Assembly (NCBI GenBank): GCA_000472185.1
Contig: AVDB01000005.1
Location: 124,001 to 188,000 of the forward strand
Direction: 5' to 3'
Length of the DNA: 64,000 nucleotides
Source of the DNA: Rhodobacteraceae bacterium HIMB11
GTDB taxonomy: Bacteria; Pseudomonadota; Alphaproteobacteria; Rhodobacterales; Rhodobacteraceae
A program made the position numbers and the translations under genes. The first letter of the stretch is position 1. Each line of letters begins with the position of its first letter. Of the stretch, positions 56,701-64,000 are shown piece after piece. The notes under the pieces are model-generated. The model was given only the letters and a program-made list of their open reading frames with translations, searched no databases and had not been told where the DNA came from.

Positions 56701-57087
56701 TTTTTGAAACCTACAGTTGTGACGCTGGTCTATGGATTGGGCTTTGGGATGGTTTTAGTCTTGATTGTCGTACCTTCACTGATTGCCATTCAGCAGGATG
56801 TGATGCGCTATCGTGTTTCCCTGAAACGCGCGCTCTCGTCACGCAACTCTGGGGTTCGCGTGGCGTTCATCGCAGCGGTTGTTGCAATCCTTGCATGGTT
56901 TGCGGCGACGATGGGTGTGTACATTGTGACAGGCGATTTTATCAGCTTTATCGGCGCGGCCCTCAACACGGCCCCATCGATTGGGTTGGCATTCGTGACG
57001 TTTATAGTTGGGGCGCTTGTGGTGATTATGACCCTGTTTGTGACCTCGCACTTGACGCATGCGCGGCGGCGGACAAGGGGTACTTAA
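53701..57087 (+). CDS. RND efflux transporter permease with extra C-terminal membrane segments
   Basis: This 1128-residue proton-driven efflux pump of the AcrB/HAE1-like family has the first membrane segment at LANLLLVVLLMAGAVALPKM. It also has the proton-relay region LFALILTLGIIVDDAIVVGE (the paired Asp in the fourth segment) and the second-half counterpart GLLGMTGIIINDSIVLITTI. Typical pumps have about 1030-1050 residues and twelve segments. Here about 85 residues follow the last one and contain two further hydrophobic stretches (VAFIAAVVAILAWFAATMGV and IGLAFVTFIVGALVVIMTLF). The substrate is unknown. It starts at the last base of the adaptor gene and shares TTAA with the convergent gene's stop. 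Confidence 0.93.
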   Translation: MVRDLPDSAGGILSYFTRHKTLANLLLVVLLMAGAVALPKMRAQFFPDVVVDSINISVAWNGAGAEDVDQGIVKVLEPALLAVEGVSSASSRSTEGRARISLEFDPDWDMSRANADVETALDGISTLPDDAEDPVILRGSWSDRVTEVVISGPIGVTQLGLIADEFALRLFNAGVTKTSIQGIAAPQVVIEVPTAKLVAEDITMRQIANAIAEEVSADPAGDVLGSNMRVRTGVEKRSAEDIAGIVLRSNGDGSKLTIGDVALLRDEGIDRLRSFYVGDNQAITLRVDRSAAGDAIAIQEVVEEEAAKLERTLPQGTTIELIRTRADAISGRLNLLLKNGATGLLLVVVLLFLFLNAKTAFWVAAGIPTAMFTAIALMYVAGITFNMISLFALILTLGIIVDDAIVVGEHADFRARRGLPPMLAAETAAKRMALPVFAASLTTIIAFFGLTAISGRFGSLIADIPFTVIAVLIASLVECFLILPNHMAHSISVGDGVKWYDLPSHYFNKGFRWFRDTIFRRFIRLVITMRYVMLSGAIALLISQIVMIWSGAVSWRFINFPEQSSVTGNFAMVNSASREDTMAMMKLLQDSVDEVAASYDKEHGKSPIDYVLTQVGGNTGRGLSGVENKSTDLLGGINIELIDADLRPYSSYAFVADLQDQLKRHPLLETFSFRSWRGGPGGDSLDVQFYGKDAETLKSAAEDLKTAVARFPIVSAVEDDLSYDKEEMILELTPQGQVLGFTIDGLGAVLRGRLNGIEAATYPLGTRSAELRVELPEDELSADFLERMQLRSPQGEYVPLADIVSVELKSGFSTVRRENGIRLISVTGDISEDDPVAANEVIEALENEILPEIASERQVEWRLAGLAEQEDQFRTDARTGLILCLTGIYLVLTWIFASWTRPIIVMAIIPFGLIGTIWGHYIWDIPMSMFTVIGLLGMTGIIINDSIVLITTIDEYAEDRGIIPSLIDATVDRFRPVLLTTLTTVLGLAPLLYERSTQAQFLKPTVVTLVYGLGFGMVLVLIVVPSLIAIQQDVMRYRVSLKRALSSRNSGVRVAFIAAVVAILAWFAATMGVYIVTGDFISFIGAALNTAPSIGLAFVTFIVGALVVIMTLFVTSHLTHARRRTRGT

Positions 57088-57869
57088 TCGCACCCTTTGT
57101 GTTGTGCCCAAACTCCGTCGCTTAGCAAATTGATGACAAAACGGTCGCGCGCCAGCGCGATTGTTGTGTCAACAAAAACGTCGGCTTGCATCTGTAACTT
57201 GGCATTCTTGTGTGATGTTAATCCATTATTTACCCAAACATCCGAATATGGATATTCCACAATAATCCGCGTGTTTGGGTTAAGGTTTTCAGTTCGCGCT
57301 GATATCGCGACAACAAAACCATTGGGGTCCGCCGATAAAGCACAGGTTAAGCCTTTTACTCCTAAATCATCCACACTCCATGGACCATTCGCCAATGACG
57401 CCATCAATGCGGATGGGCGCGAATTTGCCTGTGCTGGAATGTCTTGGGACAGTGTAAATGACGTTGGAATACAGATATCCTCGCATACGCCAATGTCTGC
57501 AGATAGCGAAATTTGAATATCCTGATCTGCCACCTTTGGGGATATCAACAACGGCAGTACCACCGATTTTTCATATCCTATGGTGGCAAATTCATCGCTG
57601 CCAAAAATATTCGGTGCGGGCCAATCGATGGAAATATCTTCTACGTTTTGGCTTGCGGAAAAATCAAACTGTGGGGGGAAGCCCGACGCGCCGGGGCTGC
57701 GCCAATATGTTTTCCACCCATCCTCAAGTTCCAATACCAATCCAGCGACGCGTGTGCCATCGCTGGCGATCCAACCATTCAGGATCGCGGCCGATTTAAA
57801 TCCATCCGCGAAGGCAGGTGAGGCGATAGCGGTAGTAATAAGCATGGAGCGTAGGAAACGTTTAAGCAT
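57084..57869 (-). CDS. Stand-alone DsbD N-terminal-like domain protein
   Basis: This 261-residue exported protein has the signal MLKRFLRSMLITTAIASPAF and a beta-rich domain resembling the N-terminal (DsbD-alpha) domain of thiol:disulfide interchange protein DsbD. Its redox-type cysteines are in VCEDICIPTSFTLS. The membrane and thioredoxin domains of DsbD are absent, so a separate partner must supply electrons. It may help reduce periplasmic cysteines, for example in cytochrome c maturation, but this is inferred. The start chosen is the ATG at 57869, which begins the signal peptide. It converges with the RND pump gene and is divergent from yqgE. Confidence 0.82.
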   Translation of the reverse strand: MLKRFLRSMLITTAIASPAFADGFKSAAILNGWIASDGTRVAGLVLELEDGWKTYWRSPGASGFPPQFDFSASQNVEDISIDWPAPNIFGSDEFATIGYEKSVVLPLLISPKVADQDIQISLSADIGVCEDICIPTSFTLSQDIPAQANSRPSALMASLANGPWSVDDLGVKGLTCALSADPNGFVVAISARTENLNPNTRIIVEYPYSDVWVNNGLTSHKNAKLQMQADVFVDTTIALARDRFVINLLSDGVWAQHKGCD

Positions 57870-57945
57870 GTTTCTTTGTGCGAAAAAAATACTAACTTGC
57901 CAAGTCACAATCTGGCGATAGGCTAGTGATCAGGAGTGAGTGAAA

Positions 57946-58527
57946 ATGAATACCGATCCCAGTTCCCTAAATAGCCGATCTTTGTCAGGGCAATTTTTGA
58001 TTGCGATGCCTGGAATGGGGGATCCGCGGTTTGACAAATCGTTAATTTTTCTATGCGATCACACTGAAGAGGGGGCGATGGGTTTGATCGTGAATAAACC
58101 CATCATCGAAACGGATTTTGCCGAGATTTGTGATTTCTTGGATATTGACTGCCCACAAGAAAGGGATGTTCCCGTTTTATATGGTGGCCCCGTGGATACC
58201 CAAAAAGGGTTGGTTTTGCATTCACCTGAATTTCACACAACCAAGTCAAACGAACTATCCTCGAGTGCCTATAGCCTAACTGGAACGCGCGATGTGATTG
58301 AAGCGATGGCACAAGGTGTCGGGCCAAAATCCGCCTTTCTTGCGATGGGATACGCGGGCTGGGGCGCGGGACAATTGGAACAAGAGCTTAAACAAAACGC
58401 ATGGCTTGTTGGGACCTGTGATCATGATCTGATTTTTGGGGATGATCACGATGTGAAATGGGAAATGGCCCTGATGCAGGCGGGCGTTGATCCGCGATTA
58501 TTGATGCCCTCGGTCGGGCATGCCTAG
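57946..58527 (+). CDS. YqgE/AlgH family protein (UPF0301)
   Basis: This 193-residue protein belongs to the YqgE/AlgH family. It has LSGQFLIAMPGMGDPRFDKS at the start, LIFLCDHTEEGAMGLIVNKP and YGGPVDTQKGLVLHS, then AFLAMGYAGWGAGQLEQELK. The family is widespread and has been called a transcriptional regulator (AlgH), but its biochemical function is unsettled. The ATG at 57946 has GGAG nine bases upstream; a GTG at 57940 is too close to that site. It shares CTAG with the convergent threonylcarbamoyl-AMP synthase gene, giving a stop on both strands. Confidence 0.92.
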   Translation: MNTDPSSLNSRSLSGQFLIAMPGMGDPRFDKSLIFLCDHTEEGAMGLIVNKPIIETDFAEICDFLDIDCPQERDVPVLYGGPVDTQKGLVLHSPEFHTTKSNELSSSAYSLTGTRDVIEAMAQGVGPKSAFLAMGYAGWGAGQLEQELKQNAWLVGTCDHDLIFGDDHDVKWEMALMQAGVDPRLLMPSVGHA

Positions 58528-59465
58528 CTTCTTGGCGCCGCGGCGCGTGTTAAACGATCATTGATTGCAATACCAAGGCCACGGTTGGGAATGGGTGCAA
58601 CGGCGATTTTCGAGCCCGCACGTGCATCTAACTCATGTAGCATTGAAAATAGGTTTGCCGTTGCTTCGCGCAAGTCGGCAGTGGGCGATAGGTTTACGTC
58701 GCCCTTTATATTTCCAAAACCCAGTGATTTTTCATCGGCCCCAAATTCGGTTGCGTTTAAACGCACGGATGCGTTGGGGGCATAGTGAGAGGTGAGCTGC
58801 CCTGGTGCTGTGATAGTATCCACATCTGTCAATGTTTTGATGCCTGTCCCAAGAACAGTTTGGATGTCTTCGATTGTAATGTTTCCGGGGCGCAAGATCA
58901 CTGGATCATCCAATAGGCTGATGATTGTGGATTCAACACCCATCTCGCACGCTCCTCCATCAACCACCGCATTAATGCGCCCATCTAATCCCGCAATCAC
59001 ATGATCCACGGTTGTTGGGCTGATCTTACCCGAGGGGTTGGCCGAGGGAGCGGCCACAGGACGCCCCAGTTTTGACAGCAGCGTCTGTGCAACGGGATGG
59101 GCGGGCACACGAATGGCAACCGATGGTAAACCCGCACGTGCCAGTTGTGAAATCGCACAGTCCTGCCTTGCAGGCAGGATCAATGTCATGGGGCCGGGCC
59201 AAAACGCATAGGACAATCTTTCAGCCGCCTCAGACCACTCCACATAATCGCGCGCCATTACGGGGGATACCATATGGCTGATCAGGGGATTAAAGCTTGG
59301 CCTACCCTTGGCTTCGTAAATTTTGGTAACGGCCTGATCGCTTAGGGCATCTGCCCCCAATCCATACACCGTTTCCGTTGGTATCGCCACAAGTCCCCCA
59401 TCCGCCAAAATTTGCGCGGCCTGTTCGATGTCGTGATGCAATGATCCAAACTGTTGTGTTTTCAT
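58524..59465 (-). CDS. tsaC: L-threonylcarbamoyladenylate synthase (Sua5/YrdC family)
   Basis: This 313-residue enzyme makes threonylcarbamoyl-AMP from threonine, bicarbonate and ATP, the first step of t6A modification of tRNAs that read ANN codons. The YrdC domain (1-200) has VAIPTETVYGLGADAL, YEAKGRPSFNPLISH and PSANPSGKISPTTVDHVIAG. The C-terminal Sua5 domain (from about 210) begins after LRPGNITIEDIQTVLGTGI. This is the longer Sua5 type, so the symbol tsaC is used broadly. It is divergent from the acyl-CoA dehydrogenase gene. Confidence 0.93.
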   Translation of the reverse strand: MKTQQFGSLHHDIEQAAQILADGGLVAIPTETVYGLGADALSDQAVTKIYEAKGRPSFNPLISHMVSPVMARDYVEWSEAAERLSYAFWPGPMTLILPARQDCAISQLARAGLPSVAIRVPAHPVAQTLLSKLGRPVAAPSANPSGKISPTTVDHVIAGLDGRINAVVDGGACEMGVESTIISLLDDPVILRPGNITIEDIQTVLGTGIKTLTDVDTITAPGQLTSHYAPNASVRLNATEFGADEKSLGFGNIKGDVNLSPTADLREATANLFSMLHELDARAGSKIAVAPIPNRGLGIAINDRLTRAAAPRS

Positions 59466-59552
59466 GGGTATGACGCTGCGTTTAGGTTGCCCGATCTATT
59501 AGCGGCATCTTATCCATATGACCAGCCCACAGACCATAATGAGGTTGATCAG

Positions 59553-61274
59553 ATGCCGTTTCGTGCGCCCGTTTCTGAATACGAATTTATGCTTCGCCAT
59601 GTCGTCGATTATGACAAAGTCGCCGCAACAACAAAGTTCCAAGATGCTGGATTGGATGTTGTTGATGCCATTCTGAATGAGGCTGGCAAGATGTGTAATG
59701 AGGTTATGGCACCCGTTCAGCGCAACGGAGATTTGCATCCTGCCGTGTTGGAAAATGGTGTTGTACGCACCTCCCTTGGATTTGCCGAAGCATATGGCGC
59801 GATCGCATCGGGTGGATGGATTTCAACCTCGGCTGATCCTGAATATGGTGGCATGGGGCTTCCGATGACGGTCACGACAGCGGTCAATGAAATGATGTCT
59901 GCTGCATGTTTGTCCCTGCAACTGGCGCCATTGATGACACAAGGACAGATCGAAGCGCTTGAGGCACATGCAGATGCGCAGATAAAAGCGCTGTATCTGC
60001 CGAAACTGATTTCGGGTGAATGGACGGGTACCATGAACCTGACCGAACCGCAGGCGGGATCAGATGTTGGCGCGCTTAGTTCCAAGGCGGTTGATAATGG
60101 AGATGGGACTTACGCGATCACGGGACAAAAGATTTATATTTCCTGGGGAGACAACGATTTTACGGAAAACGTCTGTCATCTTGTTTTGGCGCGCCTCCCG
60201 GATGGACCCAAAGGGACCAAGGGTATTTCACTGTTCCTCGTGCCCAAGCGGATCCCAGATGCAGATGGCAAACCAGGTGTGGCCAATACACTTAAGGTTG
60301 TCAGCCTAGAACACAAAATGGGCCTTCATGGGTCCCCAACAGCGGTCATGCAATATGACGGTGCAACGGGTTGGTTGATCGGCGAACCGCACGACGGCAT
60401 GCGCGCAATGTTCACGATGATGAATAACGCACGATTGGGTGTTGGCGGGCAGGGCATCGGTGCGGCTGAAGGCGCGTTTCAACACGCCTATGCCTATGCC
60501 GAGGGACGTAAACAAGGGCGCAGCCCGATTGCCGATGGCACGGGGACCATATTGGACCATGCTGACGTGCGGCGTATGCTTGCGACGATGAAGGCGGAAA
60601 TTTTTGCGGCCCGCGCGATTGCGTTGGCCAATGCTGCGGCAATCGATCTTGGGCACGCAACGGGGTCTGCCGAGTGGTCCGCACGTGCTGCATTTTTGAC
60701 GCCCATTACCAAGGCCTTTGGTACCGACATCGGGAATGAGGTGGCCCATATCGGTGTTCAGGTGCATGGCGGCATGGGATATGTCGAAGAAACAGGTGCA
60801 GCACAATATGCCCGCGATGTGCGCGTCACCGCGATTTACGAAGGCACCAATGGAATTCAAGCGATGGATTTGGTTGCACGGAAATTGGTGGATGGGGGCG
60901 ATGCTGCCTATGCGCTTTTGGATGAAATGCAGGCCACCATCGAAGCCGCGCGTGATAAAATGTCTGATATCGCAGAACCTGTTTGGCAATCCTTGGAAAG
61001 CCTGCGTGAAGCAACCGATTGGATGTTGAAACAATCTGACTTGAATGACCGATTTGCAGGTGCGCAGCCGTTCCTGCGTGCTTGGGCACGTGTTTTGGGG
61101 GCCTATTTCCATCTGCGCGCCAGCTTGGCCGAGGGTGGCCAAGGTCCGCGCACGAAATTGGCGCGGTTCTACGTCGGTCGTTTGCTTCCTGAACATATCG
61201 GGTTGCTCCATGCCGCGCGTCAGGGGGCCGAGGATATTTATGCATTTTCCCCTGAAGAATTGTTGGCGGGCTGA
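59553..61274 (+). CDS. Acyl-CoA dehydrogenase with C-terminal extension domain
   Basis: This 573-residue flavoenzyme oxidises an acyl-CoA to the 2-enoyl-CoA. It has the FAD/substrate region MNLTEPQAGSDVGALSSKAV, ITGQKIYISWGDNDFTENVC, and the IYEGTNGIQAMDLVARKLVD motif preceding the additional C-terminal helical domain. Relatives of this long type include DmdC, which acts on methylmercaptopropionyl-CoA in DMSP breakdown, but ordinary fatty-acyl substrates are equally possible. I chose the ATG at 59553, where homology begins (MPFRAPVSEYEFMLRHVVDY), preceded by AATGAGG. The MBL hydrolase follows two bases after the stop and is probably cotranscribed. Confidence 0.92.
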   Translation: MPFRAPVSEYEFMLRHVVDYDKVAATTKFQDAGLDVVDAILNEAGKMCNEVMAPVQRNGDLHPAVLENGVVRTSLGFAEAYGAIASGGWISTSADPEYGGMGLPMTVTTAVNEMMSAACLSLQLAPLMTQGQIEALEAHADAQIKALYLPKLISGEWTGTMNLTEPQAGSDVGALSSKAVDNGDGTYAITGQKIYISWGDNDFTENVCHLVLARLPDGPKGTKGISLFLVPKRIPDADGKPGVANTLKVVSLEHKMGLHGSPTAVMQYDGATGWLIGEPHDGMRAMFTMMNNARLGVGGQGIGAAEGAFQHAYAYAEGRKQGRSPIADGTGTILDHADVRRMLATMKAEIFAARAIALANAAAIDLGHATGSAEWSARAAFLTPITKAFGTDIGNEVAHIGVQVHGGMGYVEETGAAQYARDVRVTAIYEGTNGIQAMDLVARKLVDGGDAAYALLDEMQATIEAARDKMSDIAEPVWQSLESLREATDWMLKQSDLNDRFAGAQPFLRAWARVLGAYFHLRASLAEGGQGPRTKLARFYVGRLLPEHIGLLHAARQGAEDIYAFSPEELLAG

Positions 61275-61276
61275 TC

Positions 61277-62314
61277 ATGGACGGCACACAACCCCTTGAA
61301 TATCCCTGGCCAGAGCCGCCCGAATTTGGGCGTGCCATTGAAATTGCGCAGGGTATCTTGTGGATACGCCTGCCCCTGCCAATGGCATTGGATCACGTGA
61401 ATATCTATGCCCTGGATGACGGGGATGGATGGACCATTGTTGACACGGGCATGGGATCGAACAAAACGCGCGGTTTATGGCGGGATTTGATGGCGCGTGA
61501 ATTGGGTGGGCGACCAATCACGCGTGTTATTTTAACCCATCATCATCCAGATCACGTTGGATTGGCAGGCTGGTTTAAATCCGAATATGGCGCAGAAATC
61601 TGGGCCACGCGCACCGCTTGGTTAATGGCGCGTATGCTGACCCTAGACGTGCAGGAATTGCCGACATCCGAAACGCTGGATTTTTGGCGCAAGGCAGGCA
61701 TGGATCCTGTGGAATTGGACAAACGGGCCAAGGGAAAACCATTTAATTTCGCCGATACTGTTCATCCAATCCCACTTGGGTTTCATCGTATCAAGGAAGG
61801 TGACGAAATCACCATGGGCGGTCGAACTTGGGATATTCGTATTGGCAATGGACACGCACCAGAGCATGCAACGTTTTGGTGTCAGGATGATGATATCGTC
61901 ATATCAGGCGATCAGATCATATCGGCCATTAGCCCGAATTTAGGGGTCTATGCGACAGAGCCAGACGCCGATCCAGTAGGCGAATGGTTAGAAGCCTGTG
62001 AAAGGTTGAACCAACTTTCAAAGTCAACGCATTTGGTTCTGGCGGGGCACAAATTACCATTTTTGGGTTTGCCGCACCGTATGCAGCAATTGATCGAAAA
62101 TCATCACCACGCATTGGATCGCTTGGTTGAATATATCGCGGAACCCAAATGCGCGACTGACTGTTTTCCTGCCCTGTTCAAGCGCAAAATTGGGGAAGGG
62201 GAATATGGACTTGCCTTGGTCGAATCTGTTGCGCACCTGAACCACCTTTATTTGGCAAGACGTGCAGAGCGTGTGTTAGATCAAAGTGGCGCATATCTAT
62301 ATCGCGCAATTTAG
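61277..62314 (+). CDS. MBL-fold metallo-hydrolase
   Basis: This 345-residue metallo-beta-lactamase-fold hydrolase has the metal motif ILTHHHPDHVGLAGWF near residue 86. Further ligand regions are GNGHAPEHATFWC and VISGDQIISAISPN, and a final His is in LAGHKLPFLG. The C-terminal part (about 250-345) resembles the DNA-binding-like winged tail common in this subgroup. The substrate is unknown. Its position two bases after the acyl-CoA dehydrogenase suggests action on a thioester or a product of that pathway, an inference from context. Confidence 0.9.
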   Translation: MDGTQPLEYPWPEPPEFGRAIEIAQGILWIRLPLPMALDHVNIYALDDGDGWTIVDTGMGSNKTRGLWRDLMARELGGRPITRVILTHHHPDHVGLAGWFKSEYGAEIWATRTAWLMARMLTLDVQELPTSETLDFWRKAGMDPVELDKRAKGKPFNFADTVHPIPLGFHRIKEGDEITMGGRTWDIRIGNGHAPEHATFWCQDDDIVISGDQIISAISPNLGVYATEPDADPVGEWLEACERLNQLSKSTHLVLAGHKLPFLGLPHRMQQLIENHHHALDRLVEYIAEPKCATDCFPALFKRKIGEGEYGLALVESVAHLNHLYLARRAERVLDQSGAYLYRAI

Positions 62315-62402
62315 GGTGGGACAAATCACTGCACCCAAAGCACGTGACACTTGAAACTGAATCAGCTAAATAGCGAAAAAAGCATGTAAGAGGGTCTTAA
62401 AA

Positions 62403-62537
62403 ATGGCTGAACATAAACACGGGTCTATGGACACCAAAGTCCAAGAGGAAACATTCAACGGCTTTATCAGCTGGACAGTGAAAATCTCACTTCTTAGCAT
62501 CGGCATCCTTGTCTTTATGGCATTGGTCAACAGCTAA
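62403..62537 (+). CDS. aa3-type cytochrome c oxidase subunit IV, 44 aa
   Basis: This small gene encodes 44 residues, starting MAEHKHGSMDTKVQEETFNG and continuing into a single membrane helix, FISWTVKISLLSIGILVFMA. That is the pattern of the alphaproteobacterial aa3-type oxidase subunit IV (pfam07835), a peptide of the respiratory cytochrome c oxidase. The other oxidase genes are not in the window. A GAGGG element 12 bases before the ATG at 62403 can serve as ribosome-binding site. The decayed lipoprotein gene follows 14 bases after the stop. Confidence 0.85.
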   Translation: MAEHKHGSMDTKVQEETFNGFISWTVKISLLSIGILVFMALVNS

Positions 62538-62551
62538 TAAAACGTTTGGGG

Positions 62552-63169
62552 ATGCGTTTTGTGGCGATTGCGCTGGTGTCCGCGCTGGCGCTGAATGGAT
62601 GTATAAAAGAAACCGCACATTACGCATCTGATAAAATGGTGCGGGACGTGGCCTATGTACATGATGGCCCCCCGCGTATCTCTCTCTACACAATGGTAAA
62701 TAATGAAAGCGGGGCAGGGGCGCACTCTGCTTTGGTGATTAATGCATCCCAGCGTGTGATATTTGATCCTGCGGGAACCATCAAACACGACGTTTTCATT
62801 GAACAGGACGATGTCCTGTATGGGGCGACGCCCAGCGTGCTGGAATTTTATACACGCGCACATGCCCGCAAAACTCACCATGTCGTCATTTAGGATTTGG
62901 ATGTCAGTCCTGAAATCGCAGAACGCGCGCTGTAACTGGTGCGCGCGAATGGTCCTGTGACATCCGCATTTTGTGCCAGCGCCAGCTCTGCAATCTTGCG
63001 CCAAATCCTTGGATTTGAAGGAATTGGTCAGACCATGTTCCCAAATCGGTTGGCCGCCGATTTCGCAAAAATCAGGGGCGTTCGTGAACAAAAATTATAT
63101 GAATACGACGATGCCGACAAACGCGTCGCGTTAGAGGCCTATGACCCAAATAGGATCAAGCAAAAATAG
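62552..63169 (+). pseudogene. Lipoprotein gene interrupted by two in-frame stop codons
   Basis: The frame from ATG 62552 to 63169 is continuous (206 codons) except for TAG at 62891-62893 and TAA at 62933-62935. Both stops lie inside otherwise clean coding sequence: KTHHVVI-stop-DLDVSPEIAERAL-stop-LVRANGPVTSAFC. The product has a lipoprotein signal ending ALNGC and a conserved body (HSALVINASQRVIFDPAGTI; FCASASSAILRQILGFEGIG) that I recall as an uncharacterised Rhodobacteraceae family. In relatives the first stop position holds Gln, so a CAG-to-TAG change fits; the second fits CAA-to-TAA. The ends are intact, suggesting recent inactivation. Confidence 0.8.
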
Positions 63170-63236
63170 TCGTTCTGCACCTGTGGACATTGGCCACATT
63201 TGATTTAACCTATTCTTCTGAACGGGAGGATGATCA

Positions 63237-64000
63237 ATGGCAGCTGCGGACTGGGATGGATATTTGATCGCGCCAAATGCGACGGGGGATGGCGTGACGC
63301 GTCAAATCCTTGGAACAGATCATGAAGGCAACACACAGACCATTCGCGTGATCGAAGAGCGCCCCTTGACCATCTATCTAAATTCCCAGGAAATCGTAAC
63401 GGCCATGACAATTGGGGATTACCCTGAATACCTTGCCGTTGGGTTTTTGCGCAATCAAGGGATGCTGAACCCGAGCGAGACGATCACGGGCATCAGCTAT
63501 GATAATGAACTTGAAACAATTGTGGTGCGCACCGAAACGCAAACGAATTATGAAGAAAAACTGAAAAAGAAAACGCGCACCAGCGGGTGTGCCGTTGGCA
63601 CTGTTTTTGGTGATATGATGGAGGGGTTAGAAGACCTCAAACTCCCCTCGCAATCTGTCAAAACGTCATGGTTATATACGCTTGCCTCACGCATTAATCG
63701 GACGCCTTCCCTGTATCTTGAGGCGGGGGCAATCCATGGAACGGTCCTGTGTGAACAGGATCGTCCGCTGGTTTATATGGAGGATGTGGGGCGCCACAAC
63801 GCGGTGGATAAGATCGCGGGTTGGATGATGCGGAACGATGTCAGTGGGGGGGATAAAATCCTGTATACCACAGGTCGCCTCACGTCCGAGATGGTGATTA
63901 AAACCGCACAGATGGGCATTCCCGTTTTGGCCTCTCGCTCGGGGTTTACCGCATGGGGTGTTGAGATTGCCGAACAGGTGGGGATGACCTTGATCGGTCG
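63237..64000 (+). CDS. fdhD: Formate dehydrogenase accessory sulfurtransferase FdhD, 3' end cut by window edge
   Basis: FdhD moves sulfur from IscS to the molybdenum cofactor so that formate dehydrogenase becomes active. The frame is open from ATG 63237, with GGGAGG six bases upstream, to the window end. It gives 254 residues of an expected 270-280. The sulfur-carrying Cys118 is in RTSGCAVGTVFG, where many relatives have a CxxC pair and this group keeps one. Other motifs are VYMEDVGRHNAVDKIAGW and TTGRLTSEMVIKTAQMGIPV, then LASRSGFT. Formate produced by the AdhC-FghA pathway would be the substrate of the enzyme it activates. Confidence 0.94.
   Translation, partial: MAAADWDGYLIAPNATGDGVTRQILGTDHEGNTQTIRVIEERPLTIYLNSQEIVTAMTIGDYPEYLAVGFLRNQGMLNPSETITGISYDNELETIVVRTETQTNYEEKLKKKTRTSGCAVGTVFGDMMEGLEDLKLPSQSVKTSWLYTLASRINRTPSLYLEAGAIHGTVLCEQDRPLVYMEDVGRHNAVDKIAGWMMRNDVSGGDKILYTTGRLTSEMVIKTAQMGIPVLASRSGFTAWGVEIAEQVGMTLIG

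Noticed and set aside
60306-61211. A 301-codon open frame on the - strand.
   Set aside because: It is antisense to the conserved part of the acyl-CoA dehydrogenase, with no recognisable motif and no ribosome-binding site; codon bias of the true gene keeps it open.
62552-63169. Stop-codon recoding (TAG and TAA read as Gln).
   Set aside because: TAG and TAA serve as normal terminators of many intact genes in this window, so reassignment is not credible; nonsense mutation is simpler.

Overview
The window reads as a core chromosomal segment of an alphaproteobacterium of the Rhodobacteraceae (Roseobacter group). The evidence is family-level: a purH-linked heparinase II/III protein, a DUF3035 lipoprotein, an M16 peptidase pair, a DUF6478 protein, an MbfA iron exporter behind an Irr-type iron control element, a 44-residue aa3-oxidase subunit IV, and the pyrB-pyrC'-plsY operon. 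I cannot name the genus. Base composition looks moderate and even, with no island of foreign-looking codon use. I see no tRNA or rRNA gene, insertion sequence, prophage, CRISPR array or replication origin. No gene-free stretch exceeds 300 bases; the longest gaps are 19324-19608, 43026-43258 and 21291-21508.

Layout. 1-9438: translation and envelope housekeeping (fmt, an SDHAF4-like peptide, an RsmB-type methyltransferase, heparinase-like protein, purH, lspA, DUF3035 lipoprotein, two M16 peptidases). 9537-15784: ureidoglycine aminohydrolase-like cupin, cytochrome c', glutathione-dependent formaldehyde oxidation (adhC and fghA), interleaved with a TetR regulator, mbfA and an AEC transporter. 15808-19323: a decayed sthA remnant and an ornithine-cyclodeaminase-family/hydrolase/MFS cassette. 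19609-23710: zapE, LysM protein, folC, accD. 23866-26562: CPBP protease, a lipoprotein and two frameshifted conserved hypotheticals. 26641-36543: fadH, LysR regulator, OmpA-like protein, AhpD-like protein, GNAT, CinA-like protein, sfsA, map, rsmD, an FAD reductase and a peroxiredoxin. 36546-46388: a COG3146 protein, GDPD, RidA, an HlyD remnant, mlaA-mlaC, a class A PBP, glnK-amtB, an H-type lectin and prs. 46506-57869: an HCCA-isomerase-like protein, a hydrolase, plsY, pyrC', pyrB, UDG, moaB, an RND efflux pair and a DsbD-N protein. 57946-64000: YqgE, Sua5, an acyl-CoA dehydrogenase, an MBL hydrolase, oxidase subunit IV, a nonsense-interrupted lipoprotein and fdhD (cut by the window edge).

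Functional links. AdhC and FghA form the glutathione pathway from formaldehyde to formate, and fdhD at the far end would help mature a formate dehydrogenase encoded elsewhere. GlnK-AmtB is the usual ammonium sensor and transporter pair. MlaA-MlaC, the class A PBP, LspA, the LysM protein and the OmpA protein give the window a strong cell-envelope content. PyrB is paired with a dihydroorotase homologue that has lost its metal ligands.

The most notable non-ordinary features are gene decay and compaction. Decay: a truncated sthA, a truncated HlyD adaptor, three apparent one-base frameshifts, and one lipoprotein gene with two in-frame nonsense codons. Compaction: twelve convergent gene pairs, five of which share a four-base sequence that encodes a stop on both strands. 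Regulatory signals of interest are a clear Irr box at mbfA and a cluster of GANTC (CcrM) sites at the LysM promoter. I found no convincing wholly new multi-gene system; the best uncharacterised candidates are the 23866-26562 envelope-linked block and the 16278-19323 cassette.
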